From the NCBI GenBank assembly GCA_965230065.1, contig OZ245942.1, forward strand, positions 2,046,001 to 2,110,000: DNA of 64,000 bases. Direction: 5' to 3'. A program made the position numbers and the translations under genes. Source of the DNA: G965230065 sp965230065. Lineage in GTDB: Bacteria; Bacteroidota; Bacteroidia; Cytophagales; Cyclobacteriaceae. Position 1 is the stretch's first letter, and each line of letters opens with the position of its first letter. Shown piece after piece: positions 42,819-51,590 of the stretch. The notes under the pieces were generated by a model. It saw only the letters and a list, made by a program, of their open reading frames with translations, ran no database searches and had not been told where the DNA came from.

Positions 42819-43349
42819 TTAAGAAGCTTCAGTTACTTTTTTCAGATTATCCAGACCTTTTTCAAAATCGCCTCCCAACATGCCATCCATAAACAGCCCG
42901 AAATAACGGCCAATGGGGTAGTCTAGCTTGCCTTCCATCGCCCAGGTTACTTCTGTGCCATCAGCGGTGGGTGTAAACTGCCAAATATCTTCTGACTCCA
43001 TAGCTTGTGGCGCTACAAATACCAATTGCGAACGCACCGAACGGTTGGGCTGCAACTCTTTGATGGTAAGGCTGCCTGTGCCAATAACTTCTCCTTCCCA
43101 TGCCCATACCGACCCAATGTCCTTTCCCGAACCTTTTACTTCATTTTTAGCCGCTGGCTCCATGGTCGTCCAGGGGTTCCACCGCGTCCAGTTGTTCAGG
43201 TTTGCCACCTGTGGGTACACTTTTTCCACTGGCTGACTGATTACAATAGAGCGCTCTACATGATAGCTAGAAGGTAAAAACAAGGCAGCTAACAAAAACA
43301 AAACGATAACAAAGCCCAGCCCAAGCAGAATTTTTTTTAGTGTTTTCAT
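42819..43349 (-). CDS. SRPBCC/START-fold protein with N-terminal membrane anchor
   Basis: Start taken at the ATG at 43349; the 22 codons upstream lack support. Residues 1-28 (ILLGLGFVIVLFLLAALFLP) form a membrane anchor. Then the SRPBCC fold: YHVERSIVISQPVEKVYPQV, LNNWTRWNPWTTMEP (typical aromatic pocket stretch), VWAWEGEVIGTGSLTI, and the C-terminal helix GGDFEKGLDNLKKVTEA. It probably binds a hydrophobic ligand. Sits upstream of the VOC gene in the same direction; function unknown. Confidence 0.83.
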   Translation of the reverse strand: MKTLKKILLGLGFVIVLFLLAALFLPSSYHVERSIVISQPVEKVYPQVANLNNWTRWNPWTTMEPAAKNEVKGSGKDIGSVWAWEGEVIGTGSLTIKELQPNRSVRSQLVFVAPQAMESEDIWQFTPTADGTEVTWAMEGKLDYPIGRYFGLFMDGMLGGDFEKGLDNLKKVTEAS

Positions 43350-43555
43350 AAGAATGGTTTTTAAGGTGAAAGAAGTTATGCTCTTGTAAGCAAGGTTAAA
43401 TATCACCAACGACAACTGTTGTCTTAAAAAAAATGAAAAAACATACGTGAAAGGCTTTGTCTGATTTTTTTAAATAATGAAATTTGTTTAATATCGTTAA
43501 AAATAAGTATCATTTTTGTAAGCATTGTCAATTTAAACTACTCAACAACATCTGA

Positions 43556-44857
43556 ATGGTTCGCAGGCTTTTTATCATTGTTTTTATTACAGTCATTGCC
43601 ATCCTGGCGTATTTTGTATTGCCAAAACTTCAAGAGCCATCTGCTCCCAAAGTAGATATCACTATCTCAGCTCCTGTAGAAATTAAGGATACAGTAATAG
43701 TAAAAGCCCCTCCTAAAATGCTGTACGGTATGGTGATAGACTCTATGCTGGTGATTGAAGATTTTATCAAGAGGAACCAGAATTTATCACAAATCCTTTC
43801 TGCTTATAATGTGTCTTTCCAAACCATTCACCAGCTGAGTGAAATTTCCAAAAGCACATATGATGTCAGAAAGCTGGCTGCCAATAAAAAATATACATTG
43901 ATTTGTAAGCCCGATTCTTTAAAGTCGGCGAAAGCTTTTGTGTATGAGGCCAGCCCGGTAGATTATGTGATTTTTAATCTGGAAGACTCCCTCAGTGTTG
44001 AAGTAAAGCAAAGAGAAGTTGATATTGTAGAAAAAACCGTGGCCGGTGTCATTGAATACTCCCTGGCCGAAACCATGGATGAACTGGGCATTTCCCCCCA
44101 GCTTACCAACAATTTTGTGGACGTATTTGCCTGGCAGGTGGATTTCCAGCGCCTCCAGAAAGGCGACCGCTTCAAACTGATTTATGAAGACAAATTGATC
44201 AACGGGGAATCAGTAGGCATTGGCGACATCAAAGCTATTTACTTTGAACATTTCGGGTATGATTACTACGCCTTCCAGTTCGACCAGGGCGATGGTTTTA
44301 ATTATTACGACGAAGAAGGAAATAGCCTGAGAAAAGCCCTGCTCAAATACCCGATTGAGTTTACCCGCATCAGTTCAAGATATAGTCGCAGGCGGTTCCA
44401 TCCTGTGCAAAAGCGATATAAGGCACATTTGGGTACCGATTTTGCCGCGCCCCGGGGCACGCCCATCCGCTCGGTAGGTGATGGTATTGTGCTAGAAGCC
44501 CGCTACAAGGGTGGAAATGGTAACTATGTAAAAATCAAGCACAACGGCACGTATACTACCCAGTACCTGCACATGCACAAAATTGCTTCGGGTATCCGCC
44601 CCAGCGTAAGGGTAAAGCAGGGTCAATTGATTGGCTTTGTGGGAAGTACCGGCCTGGCTACCGGCAACCACCTCTGCTACCGCTTTTGGAAAAACGGACG
44701 GCAGGTAGATGCCCTTAAGGTAGACCTTCCGCCTACCGAACCCATCAAAAAAGAAGAGTGGGAAGCCTATGAAAAAGTAAAAGTTTCTTTACGCCAGCAG
44801 TTGAACGACATCATGTATCCGGATGACCCGCCGGTGCTTTTTGTGCGCAAATTTTAG
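43556..44857 (+). CDS. M23-family peptidoglycan endopeptidase, membrane-anchored
   Basis: 433 residues. N-terminal TM segment (LFIIVFITVIAILAYFVLP), then a periplasmic region (about 80-280, Csd3/OapA-like) and the M23 LytM domain (about 290-400) with HLGTDFAAPRGTPI (zinc His/Asp) and TQYLHMHKIASG (HxH). All four LytM zinc/catalytic residues are present, so the enzyme should cut peptide cross-links. The C-terminal HLCYRFWKNGRQVDAL follows the family. Single gene ending in an intergenic hairpin region. Confidence 0.9.
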   Translation: MVRRLFIIVFITVIAILAYFVLPKLQEPSAPKVDITISAPVEIKDTVIVKAPPKMLYGMVIDSMLVIEDFIKRNQNLSQILSAYNVSFQTIHQLSEISKSTYDVRKLAANKKYTLICKPDSLKSAKAFVYEASPVDYVIFNLEDSLSVEVKQREVDIVEKTVAGVIEYSLAETMDELGISPQLTNNFVDVFAWQVDFQRLQKGDRFKLIYEDKLINGESVGIGDIKAIYFEHFGYDYYAFQFDQGDGFNYYDEEGNSLRKALLKYPIEFTRISSRYSRRRFHPVQKRYKAHLGTDFAAPRGTPIRSVGDGIVLEARYKGGNGNYVKIKHNGTYTTQYLHMHKIASGIRPSVRVKQGQLIGFVGSTGLATGNHLCYRFWKNGRQVDALKVDLPPTEPIKKEEWEAYEKVKVSLRQQLNDIMYPDDPPVLFVRKF

Positions 44858-44918
44858 CGCGTGTTCCCATAATTTTGTAAGGAGAAAAGGGTAAATGCGA
44901 GCAAATAAAAAACGTCGT

Positions 44919-44986
44919 AAACCCTTCAGGTTTTGAGCATTTTTATTGCTAAAAACGCAATATTGTGGCTGAAACCTGAAGGGTTT
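44919..44986. repeat. perfect 15-bp inverted repeat
   Basis: AAACCCTTCAGGTTT (44919-44933) and AAACCTGAAGGGTTT (44972-44986) are exact complements, with a 38-base loop. It lies 62 bases after the M23 peptidase gene. Probably a dispersed CCTGAAGGG-type intergenic repeat; it may also end that transcript. Confidence 0.75.
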
Positions 44987-45106
44987 TAGCTGCATACGTC
45001 TTTCAAAATTTATTTGTTCGTACTCACACAAACATTATAACGGGATAACCGTATTAAGGTAAAGAAAGATAATTTTACCTGTACCTTCTCTCTATCAACA
45101 TTTTTA

Positions 45107-45114
45107 TACCTTCG
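45107..45114 (+). promoter_or_regulatory. putative -7 element for rnr
   Basis: TACCTTCG, followed by CATCA, differs from TAnnTTTG at one position and resembles the form often seen in this phylum. It lies 50 bases before the rnr ATG. Confidence 0.35.
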
Positions 45115-45163
45115 CATCAGGCATTAAAAGAATGCCTCCTACCAAATTTTTATTATTATTATT

Positions 45164-47326
45164 ATGGGAAAAAAGAAACAACCAAAAACCCGAACTCGAA
45201 ATAAATCTAAAAAAACCAAAAACATCAATACTGAACTGAAAGAGGAAGCACTCCACTTTATGGATGCCAACCTTTCTAAAGCCTATTCGGCCCGGCAGGT
45301 GGCCCGCAGGCTTGGCCTTACTGATAACCGTGCCAAGGCACAAATGCAGGGCATATTAGAAACCCTGGAACGGGAAGGCAAGGTCAGACAGGTTTTTCGT
45401 AACAAATACCAGTCTACCACCGAGCCGGTTACACTGGAAGGGCGGGTAGATTACGTTAACCCACGCTTTGCTTTCATCGTATGTGAAGGCCTGGAATATG
45501 ACATTAAAGTACAAGCCGAAGACCTGATGGAAGCCCTTGATGGCGACTTGGTGAAGGTGATATCCTATGGCAAAGGTTTTCGTGACCGAAGCCCGGAAGG
45601 GGAAGTACTGGAAATCATAGAGCGGGGAAGAACTGAATATGTTGGGCGTGTGGAAATGTCCAAAAACTTTGCCTTTGTAGTGCCCGATTACCGGAAAATG
45701 CACGTGGATATTTTTGTAGGTCCCGAAGTCCTGAAAGGTGCCAAAAACCGGGATAAGGTGATTGTAGAAATCACAAAATGGCCCACTGCCGACAAAAACC
45801 CGGTAGGGAAAGTAACCAAAGTACTGGGGCCTGCCGGTGAAAACAATGCTGAAATCCATTCCATCATGGCTGAATTTGGCCTGCCCCTGGCGTTTCCCCA
45901 GCAGGTGCTGAAAGATGTGGAAAAGATTAAGGAAACGATTACCAAAAAAGAGATTGCCAAACGTCGCGATTTCAGGAAAATCACCACCTTTACCATTGAT
46001 CCGGAAGATGCCAAAGATTTTGACGACGCCCTTTCTTTCCAAAAACTAAAAAATGGCAACATAGAAGTGGGCGTACACATTGCCGATGTAACGCATTATG
46101 TGCAGCCGGGCACGGTGATTGACAAAGAAGGGTACAACCGGGCCACATCGGTTTATTTGGTAGACCGGGTATCGCCCATGCTACCCGAGCGTTTGTCTAA
46201 TTTCCTTTGCTCGCTCCGCCCCCATGAAGATAAGCTTACTTTTTCGGCAGTGTTTGAGCTGGACAGCAATGCCAATGTGGTGAATGAGTGGTTTGGACGC
46301 ACCATCATCCATTCTGACCACCGCTTTAGTTATGAAGCAGCCCAGGAAGGACTGGACACACAAAAAGGAAAATACGCAAAAGAGCTTAAAACGCTGAATG
46401 ACCTGGCGCATAAGCTCAGAAACAAGCGCTTTAATGAAGGCTCCATCAGTTTTGAAACCGCAGAAGTAAAATTCCGATTGGATGAAGAGGGTAACCCCCT
46501 GGAAGTAATTCCGAAAGTGCGCAAGGATGCCCACAAACTGATAGAAGATTTTATGCTGCTGGCCAACAAAAGAGTGGCCACCTTTGTTTACAATTACAAA
46601 AAGCGAAAAGAGAAAAAGACCTTTGTGTACCGTACCCATGATTATCCTGATGCAGAAAAAATTCAAAGCTTTGGCATGTTTGCACAGCGGTTTGGACATA
46701 AACTGAAGCTGGATAATTCTTCCATTGCCAAATCGATGAACGAATTAACTAAAAAGATTGAGGGCAAACCGGAAGAGCATGTTTTACAGACACTTGCCAT
46801 CCGGTCTATGGCGAAGGCTAAATACAGCACCGATGCTGAGGGGCATTTTGGATTGGGTTTTGAACATTACACCCATTTTACCTCGCCCATCCGCCGGTAT
46901 CCTGATATGATGGTACATCGCCTTTTGCAGCATTACCTGAACGATGGAAAACCGGAAGACAAAGAGCTTTACGAGAAGAAATGCGAGCATTCATCGGAAA
47001 TGGAAAAGCGGGCAGCCGATGCCGAGCGGGCTTCTATCAAATACAAGCAAGTACAATTCATGCAAAACCAAAAAGACCAGCCGTTTGAAGGCATTGTCTC
47101 TGGTGTGATTGAATGGGGCATTTTTGTAGAAATTATAGAAACCAAATGCGAAGGCATGGTGCGCATAGCCGATATGCGGGACGATTATTATGAGTTTGAT
47201 GCAAAAAACTTCCGGCTGATTGGCAAACGCAAAAAGCGCATGATTACGCTGGGCGATAAAGTAAAAGTACGTGTCATAGATACAGACATCGACCGCCGTA
47301 CCATTGACCTTGAATTGGTGAAATAG
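45164..47326 (+). CDS. rnr: ribonuclease R
   Basis: 3'-5' exoribonuclease (RNase II family). 720 residues. After a Lys/Arg-rich start comes a winged helix-like region (KAYSARQVARRLGLTDN), cold-shock domains (about 75-240), and the RNB catalytic domain with IDPEDAKDFDDALSF (the active-site Asp cluster) and VGVHIADVTHYVQPG. RVSPMLPERLSNFLCSLRP and HYTHFTSPIRRYPDMMVHR are also hallmarks. A C-terminal S1 domain (FEGIVSGVIEWGIFVEI) follows. Complete. It is followed by a polyprenyl synthase gene 97 bases downstream in the same direction. Confidence 0.96.
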   Translation: MGKKKQPKTRTRNKSKKTKNINTELKEEALHFMDANLSKAYSARQVARRLGLTDNRAKAQMQGILETLEREGKVRQVFRNKYQSTTEPVTLEGRVDYVNPRFAFIVCEGLEYDIKVQAEDLMEALDGDLVKVISYGKGFRDRSPEGEVLEIIERGRTEYVGRVEMSKNFAFVVPDYRKMHVDIFVGPEVLKGAKNRDKVIVEITKWPTADKNPVGKVTKVLGPAGENNAEIHSIMAEFGLPLAFPQQVLKDVEKIKETITKKEIAKRRDFRKITTFTIDPEDAKDFDDALSFQKLKNGNIEVGVHIADVTHYVQPGTVIDKEGYNRATSVYLVDRVSPMLPERLSNFLCSLRPHEDKLTFSAVFELDSNANVVNEWFGRTIIHSDHRFSYEAAQEGLDTQKGKYAKELKTLNDLAHKLRNKRFNEGSISFETAEVKFRLDEEGNPLEVIPKVRKDAHKLIEDFMLLANKRVATFVYNYKKRKEKKTFVYRTHDYPDAEKIQSFGMFAQRFGHKLKLDNSSIAKSMNELTKKIEGKPEEHVLQTLAIRSMAKAKYSTDAEGHFGLGFEHYTHFTSPIRRYPDMMVHRLLQHYLNDGKPEDKELYEKKCEHSSEMEKRAADAERASIKYKQVQFMQNQKDQPFEGIVSGVIEWGIFVEIIETKCEGMVRIADMRDDYYEFDAKNFRLIGKRKKRMITLGDKVKVRVIDTDIDRRTIDLELVK

Positions 47327-47423
47327 TAATGCAGGGTGTTGATAAAGTTTGTAGTTTTGAGTTTATAGTTTTCAGTTCAAACATCAAACTACAAACCAAA
47401 AATGCCCAACTACAAAACTGAAA

Positions 47424-48401
47424 ATGATTCCTGAAGTAGAAAAATATATTACGCTCATTAACCGGGAAATTGAGCAACTGGATATCAGCCAGCGTCCGGC
47501 CGAGCTCTATGAGCCTATCCGTTACATATTGAATTTGGGTGGGAAACGTATGCGGCCTTTGCTTACCTTGCTGTCTTACCAGATGTATAAGGATCATCCA
47601 GAGAAAATCATAAAAGCAGCCCTGGTTGTGGAGTTTTTTCACAATTTCACCCTGGTACACGATGATGTGATGGACGATGCCCCCCTGCGCAGAGGTCAAC
47701 CCACCGTGCATGAAAAATGGAATCAGAACATTGCTTTGCTCTCCGGCGATGTAATGATGGTAAAAGCTTACGAAATGCTGGAACTGATACCGGAGGACAA
47801 ACTGCTCCGGGTATTATCAGGTTTCAACCGCTGTGCTGTTGAGGTATGTGAGGGCCAGCAATACGATATGAACTTTGAGCAGCGTAATGACGTAAGCGAG
47901 GAGGAATATTTAGATATGATCCGGCAAAAAACGGCGGTTTTGCTGGGTTTTAGCCTGGAATTTGGAGCCATTTTGGGAGGGGCCGATGCAGAAAGCAGTA
48001 CAGCACTTTATAATTTCGGAGTCAATATAGGCATTGGCTTTCAGTTAAAAGACGACCTGCTGGATGTGTATGCTGATCAGGAGAAATTTGGCAAACAGGT
48101 GGGTGGTGACATCATCGTAAACAAAAAAACCTTTTTACTCATCAAAGCCCTGGAAAAAGCAGAAGGAAAAGAAAAAGCAGCACTTTTGCATTGGCTCGGT
48201 AAGGAAAAGTTTGAGAAAGAAGAAAAAGTGCGGGCCGTTACCGAAATTTACGACCACCTGCAAATCAAAGCTTTGACCGAACAGAAAATGAATGAGTACT
48301 TTGAAGCAGGTTTTGCGGCTTTAGGACAACTCAATGTTGATAATTCTAAAAAAAACTTATTAAAAACATTTGCTGAACGTTTAATAGACAGAGAAAAATA
48401 A
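47424..48401 (+). CDS. trans-isoprenyl diphosphate synthase
   Basis: Chain-elongating prenyltransferase, 325 residues. First Asp-rich motif in TLVHDDVMDDAPLRRGQPTV and second in FQLKDDLLDVYAD; N-terminal GGKRMRPLLTLLSYQM is also typical. There is no two-residue insertion in the first motif, unlike bacterial IspA, and the fifth residue before it is Phe, a bulky residue often linked to shorter (C20-type) products. So a GGPP or similar synthase is possible, but chain length is not certain; an octaprenyl synthase cannot be excluded. Nine bases separate it from the rhomboid gene. Confidence 0.92.
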   Translation: MIPEVEKYITLINREIEQLDISQRPAELYEPIRYILNLGGKRMRPLLTLLSYQMYKDHPEKIIKAALVVEFFHNFTLVHDDVMDDAPLRRGQPTVHEKWNQNIALLSGDVMMVKAYEMLELIPEDKLLRVLSGFNRCAVEVCEGQQYDMNFEQRNDVSEEEYLDMIRQKTAVLLGFSLEFGAILGGADAESSTALYNFGVNIGIGFQLKDDLLDVYADQEKFGKQVGGDIIVNKKTFLLIKALEKAEGKEKAALLHWLGKEKFEKEEKVRAVTEIYDHLQIKALTEQKMNEYFEAGFAALGQLNVDNSKKNLLKTFAERLIDREK

Positions 48402-48410
48402 ACAAATTAA

Positions 48411-49037
48411 ATGGTAATTTCAGTCACCCTCATCCTCATCGCCATCAATGTAGCTGCCAGCCTGTATGCCTGGAAACGCCCTGATATTTTTCAGCGGTGG
48501 TTGTTCAACCCATACCTGGTAAGCCATCGTAAGCAATACTATCGCTTCATTACTTCAGGTTTTATCCATAACGATTACATGCACTTGCTTTTCAATATGT
48601 TTACCTTCTATTTCTTTGGGCAGGTGGTAGAACAAATCTATGGGTATTATGCGGAAGGGTCTGGCGTGGTGCTGTTTTTGGTGCTTTATTTCGTAGGGAT
48701 GGTTATTGCAGATATTCCTACTTTCATAAAACATCGCAACAACCCAAACTATAACGCTGTAGGTGCATCAGGAGCGGTATCTGCCGTAGTATTTAGCAGT
48801 ATCATGTTTCAGCCGTTGAATGAAATTTGCCTGTTTGCACTACTTTGTTTGCCGGGTTTTATCCTGGGCGGGCTGTACTTGCTTTATTCCTATTACCAGG
48901 GAAGAAAAATGTCGGATAACATCAACCACGATGCCCACTTGTACGGCGCGCTGTTTGGCATCGCTTTTACCATTGCGATATGGCCGGGTGTGGTTCCTCA
49001 CTTTATTGAGCAACTTTCCAATTTCAAGATTTTTTAA
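48411..49037 (+). CDS. rhomboid-family intramembrane serine protease
   Basis: 208 residues with about six TM helices. The catalytic Ser is in GASGAVSAVVFSS (GxSG) and the His in NHDAHLYGALFGIAF (H-x2-H-x2-GA). The N-terminal HLLFNMFTFYFFGQVVE is the conserved L1/TM2 region. Cleaves TM segments of other proteins in the inner membrane; target unknown. Likely co-transcribed with the preceding prenyl synthase. Confidence 0.93.
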   Translation: MVISVTLILIAINVAASLYAWKRPDIFQRWLFNPYLVSHRKQYYRFITSGFIHNDYMHLLFNMFTFYFFGQVVEQIYGYYAEGSGVVLFLVLYFVGMVIADIPTFIKHRNNPNYNAVGASGAVSAVVFSSIMFQPLNEICLFALLCLPGFILGGLYLLYSYYQGRKMSDNINHDAHLYGALFGIAFTIAIWPGVVPHFIEQLSNFKIF

Positions 49038-49042
49038 ATACA

Positions 49043-49214
49043 GTAGGGCGGGTCACTAGCCTCGAGCTTTGAAAGCTAATAAGAAGCTTTCGTAAATCGG
49101 TCAAACCGCTATCTGCAGAGGCACAAAAGCGGTCTGACGGGGTCGCCCAGACCGATAGATATTAATTTTTAATGGCATCGGCCATCCGACTTCGCTCCTA
49201 CCGAACCGCCTTAC
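49043..49214. repeat. dispersed hairpin element, long form
   Basis: Ends GTAGGGCGG (left) and CCGCCTTAC (right) match the ends of the element at 2568-2610. Inside it, GGTCAAACCGCT (49099-49110) and AGCGGTCTGACGG (49128-49140) form the same hairpin as at 16741-16783. It fills the whole gap between the rhomboid gene and the Rof-like gene. Confidence 0.55.
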
Positions 49215-49478
49215 TCAACAATCACAAGTAAAATCATCCACATTTTGCCCCGGGGCCAGGTTTTCGTTAATCCGCACAATCTGGTCAAGCCGGATGGTTT
49301 CGCCCGTGTTCAGGGTTACAAACTCTTCCCCATTCTTTGTATAAACATCTTTAATCACAGCACTTACCGTCATAAATTCACGAATGTCTGTATAGTACTG
49401 AATTTTTGAATAAAGCTTTCGGGTAGCTGCATCTAGCAGTACATCGTAAAAATTGCAGTCAATGGGTTTATATTCCAT
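49215..49478 (-). CDS. Rof-like protein (Rho-binding antiterminator family)
   Basis: 87 residues from the ATG at 49478, which begins MEYKPIDCNFYDVLLDAATR; the 41 upstream codons run through an intergenic repeat and are not coding. The start resembles Rof/YaeO (Y-x-P-I-x-C-x-x-Y-D), and the sequence continues with a beta-barrel of the SH3/Sm-like kind (VSAVIKDVYTKNGEEFVTL, TGETIRLDQIVRINE). Rof binds Rho and blocks termination. It has a C-terminal CDC. Isolated, between dispersed repeats. Reasonable call, but the match is in a short protein. Confidence 0.7.
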   Translation of the reverse strand: MEYKPIDCNFYDVLLDAATRKLYSKIQYYTDIREFMTVSAVIKDVYTKNGEEFVTLNTGETIRLDQIVRINENLAPGQNVDDFTCDC

Positions 49479-49647
49479 ATTTGTTAGTTTCAATAAATGT
49501 AGCGCAACTTTCTTTCTAGTGTTGTACCTAAAAATAATATTCCATCGGTCTGACCGATTTTTATGCACGGCACTACCAAGTCGCTGAAGGAAAGAAAACA
49601 AACTGTAACTACATATACGGCAAATAAATACTTATGATATAATAGGC

Positions 49648-51360
49648 TCATAAATTATTTTTCTTCATCTCTTCCATCGCATAATTCGCCGCCCTGGCCG
49701 TAAGTGCCATAAAAGTGAGGGATGGATTTTGGTTCCCTACTGAAGTCATGCAGGCCCCATCCGTTACAAATACATTTTGGCAGGCGTGGAGCTGGTTCCA
49801 TTTATTAAGCAGGGAAGTTTTCGGATCTTTGCCCATGCGTACGCCCCCCATTTCATGAATATCCAGTCCGGGTGCGCGTTTATCATCATATACGCTAATG
49901 TTTTTACAGCCAGATTTGTCCAGCATTTCAGCGCCCTGTTCCATAAAATCCTGCAAAAGTTTTTCGTCATTATCATCATACCCAATAGAAGTAACCAGTT
50001 GGGGTATGCCCCAAGGGTCTTTCTGGTCTTTGCTCAGGCGCACGTGGTTTTCTTCTTTGGGAATGGTTTCGCCCTGCAACATCATAAATACCCGCCACTG
50101 CCCGGGGTGCGTGAGTTCTTCTTTCAGTTCCGAACCAAAAGCAGGGGAGACATTGCCGCGTTGCCATCCGGAACGGGCCGCACTGAAAGCCACCATGTAG
50201 CCCCGCAAAAAGTCAGTTTCCTGCTTGTAAACATTTCTGAAAGAAGGCATAAACGCCGTAGTAGGCCGTCGACCATAATAATATTTATCTTCAAAACCTT
50301 CATAGGTTGCCAGCATACTGCCCCGGTAATTGTGAAAAGCCACGTACTTGCCCATCAGTCCGTTGTCATTACCCAAACCATTCGGGAAACGACTGGAGGT
50401 AGAATTCAACAAAATCAGATTGGAATTCAGGGCAGCCGCATTCACGAAAATAATACGGGCATAGTATTCGGTCATTTCATGGGTATTGTCATCAATCACC
50501 CGTACACCGGATGCTTTATTGGTTTGTTCATCAAAAATAATGGAATGCACCACCGAATCGGGACGCATGGTCAGGTTTCCCGTACGCTCGGCCCAGGGAA
50601 TGGTAGAAGAATTGGAACTAAAATAAGCCCCGTACGGACAGCCCCGGTAACACAAATGCCGCGCCTGGCATTGTCCTCGCCCTTGTTGCAAATGGATTTC
50701 TTTAGGTTCAGTCAGGTGCGCACAGCGGCCAATGATGACGTGGCGGTTTTCATAATTCTCTTTTACCTTTTGCTGGATGTGCTTTTCTACACAGTTCAGT
50801 TCAAACGGTGGCAACACTTCACTGTCAGGCAGGTTTGCAATGCCATCTTTATTACCGCTGATGCCCACAAATTCTTCCACATGCGAATACCAGGGGGCCA
50901 GGTCTTTGTAGCGAATGGGCCAGTCTATCGCGAACCCATCCCGGGCCGGGGCTTCAAACTCATAATCGCTCCACCGCTGGGTTTGCCGAGCCCATATCAA
51001 CGATTTTCCTCCTACCTGATATCCCCGTATCCAATCGAAGGGTTTTTCCTGTATGTAAGGGTGTTCTTCATCTTTTACAAAAAAATGCTCTGTAGCCGGC
51101 TCAAAAGCATAGCAGCGGTCTACCATCGGGTTTTCTTTGACAACCTCCGTAGGGAAATGCCCCCGCAAAGGAAAGTCCCAGGGATTTTTCATGGCGGTGG
51201 GGTAATCAGCACCATGCTTTACCATACGGCCCCTTTCCAGCACCAGCGTTTTCACGCCTTTTTCGCACAATTCTTTGGCAGCCCACCCCCCGCTGATGCC
51301 CGAGCCAATCACGATGGCATCGTAAGTGTTTTTTTGCCTGGCTTTTCCCTGGATGTTCAT
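49648..51360 (-). CDS. GMC-family FAD-dependent oxidoreductase
   Basis: Alcohol/sugar oxidoreductase type, 570 residues from the ATG at 51360. The N-terminal FAD-binding Rossmann stretch is IVIGSGISGGWAAKELCEKG, ending in VLERGR. A Cys-rich piece (RHLCYRGCPYGAYFSSNSST) and the C-terminal GMC motif VTDGACMTSVGNQNPSLTFM follow. No Tat or Sec signal, so cytoplasmic. It usually works with a small gluconate-dehydrogenase-3-like subunit in this phylum, which is absent next to it. A very long antisense ORF on the other strand is a composition artefact. Electron acceptor and substrate unknown. Confidence 0.9.
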   Translation of the reverse strand: MNIQGKARQKNTYDAIVIGSGISGGWAAKELCEKGVKTLVLERGRMVKHGADYPTAMKNPWDFPLRGHFPTEVVKENPMVDRCYAFEPATEHFFVKDEEHPYIQEKPFDWIRGYQVGGKSLIWARQTQRWSDYEFEAPARDGFAIDWPIRYKDLAPWYSHVEEFVGISGNKDGIANLPDSEVLPPFELNCVEKHIQQKVKENYENRHVIIGRCAHLTEPKEIHLQQGRGQCQARHLCYRGCPYGAYFSSNSSTIPWAERTGNLTMRPDSVVHSIIFDEQTNKASGVRVIDDNTHEMTEYYARIIFVNAAALNSNLILLNSTSSRFPNGLGNDNGLMGKYVAFHNYRGSMLATYEGFEDKYYYGRRPTTAFMPSFRNVYKQETDFLRGYMVAFSAARSGWQRGNVSPAFGSELKEELTHPGQWRVFMMLQGETIPKEENHVRLSKDQKDPWGIPQLVTSIGYDDNDEKLLQDFMEQGAEMLDKSGCKNISVYDDKRAPGLDIHEMGGVRMGKDPKTSLLNKWNQLHACQNVFVTDGACMTSVGNQNPSLTFMALTARAANYAMEEMKKNNL

Positions 51361-51483
51361 GCTTTTTAAAATAAATAAAGTTCTCGAATATAATACTCGG
51401 ATTGCGGACTTCCTAGTCCGCTTTATGGTCGAAATGAAAGTCAGGTAGCCCAGTCCGACCTCCGGGAGAAACATAATTAAACA

Positions 51484-51523
51484 TTGACAAAGCTAATCTG
51501 CACAGCGATAATAGCTTTGTCAA
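51484..51523. repeat. dispersed TTGACAAAGCTA hairpin
   Basis: TTGACAAAGCTA (51484-51495) and TAGCTTTGTCAA (51512-51523) are exact complements with a 16-base loop. A related copy is at 60188-60258. It lies in the gap between GMC and icmF. Confidence 0.65.
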
Positions 51524-51590
51524 AGTTCAGGTTTGTAACTGTTCCTTCCGCCCAACTGTTCTTATATTGCAAATACAATAAAGTACAGTA

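Larger units (their letters stand above)
44858..45163. other. intergenic region with a large hairpin and rnr promoter
   Basis: 306 bases. An inverted repeat (next entry) covers 44919-44986. Toward rnr there is a candidate -7 element at 45107 and a run of TTATTATTATT just before the ATG. A minus-strand ORF through this region is not credible. Confidence 0.5.

Noticed and set aside
49777..51369. 530-codon ORF on the plus strand
   Set aside because: It is antisense to the GMC oxidoreductase across nearly its whole length; the product has no recognisable domain and the minus-strand protein has clear motifs throughout.
51361..51590. Cobalamin riboswitch ahead of icmF
   Set aside because: The gap holds a simple hairpin repeat and no B12-box-like conserved core was seen.
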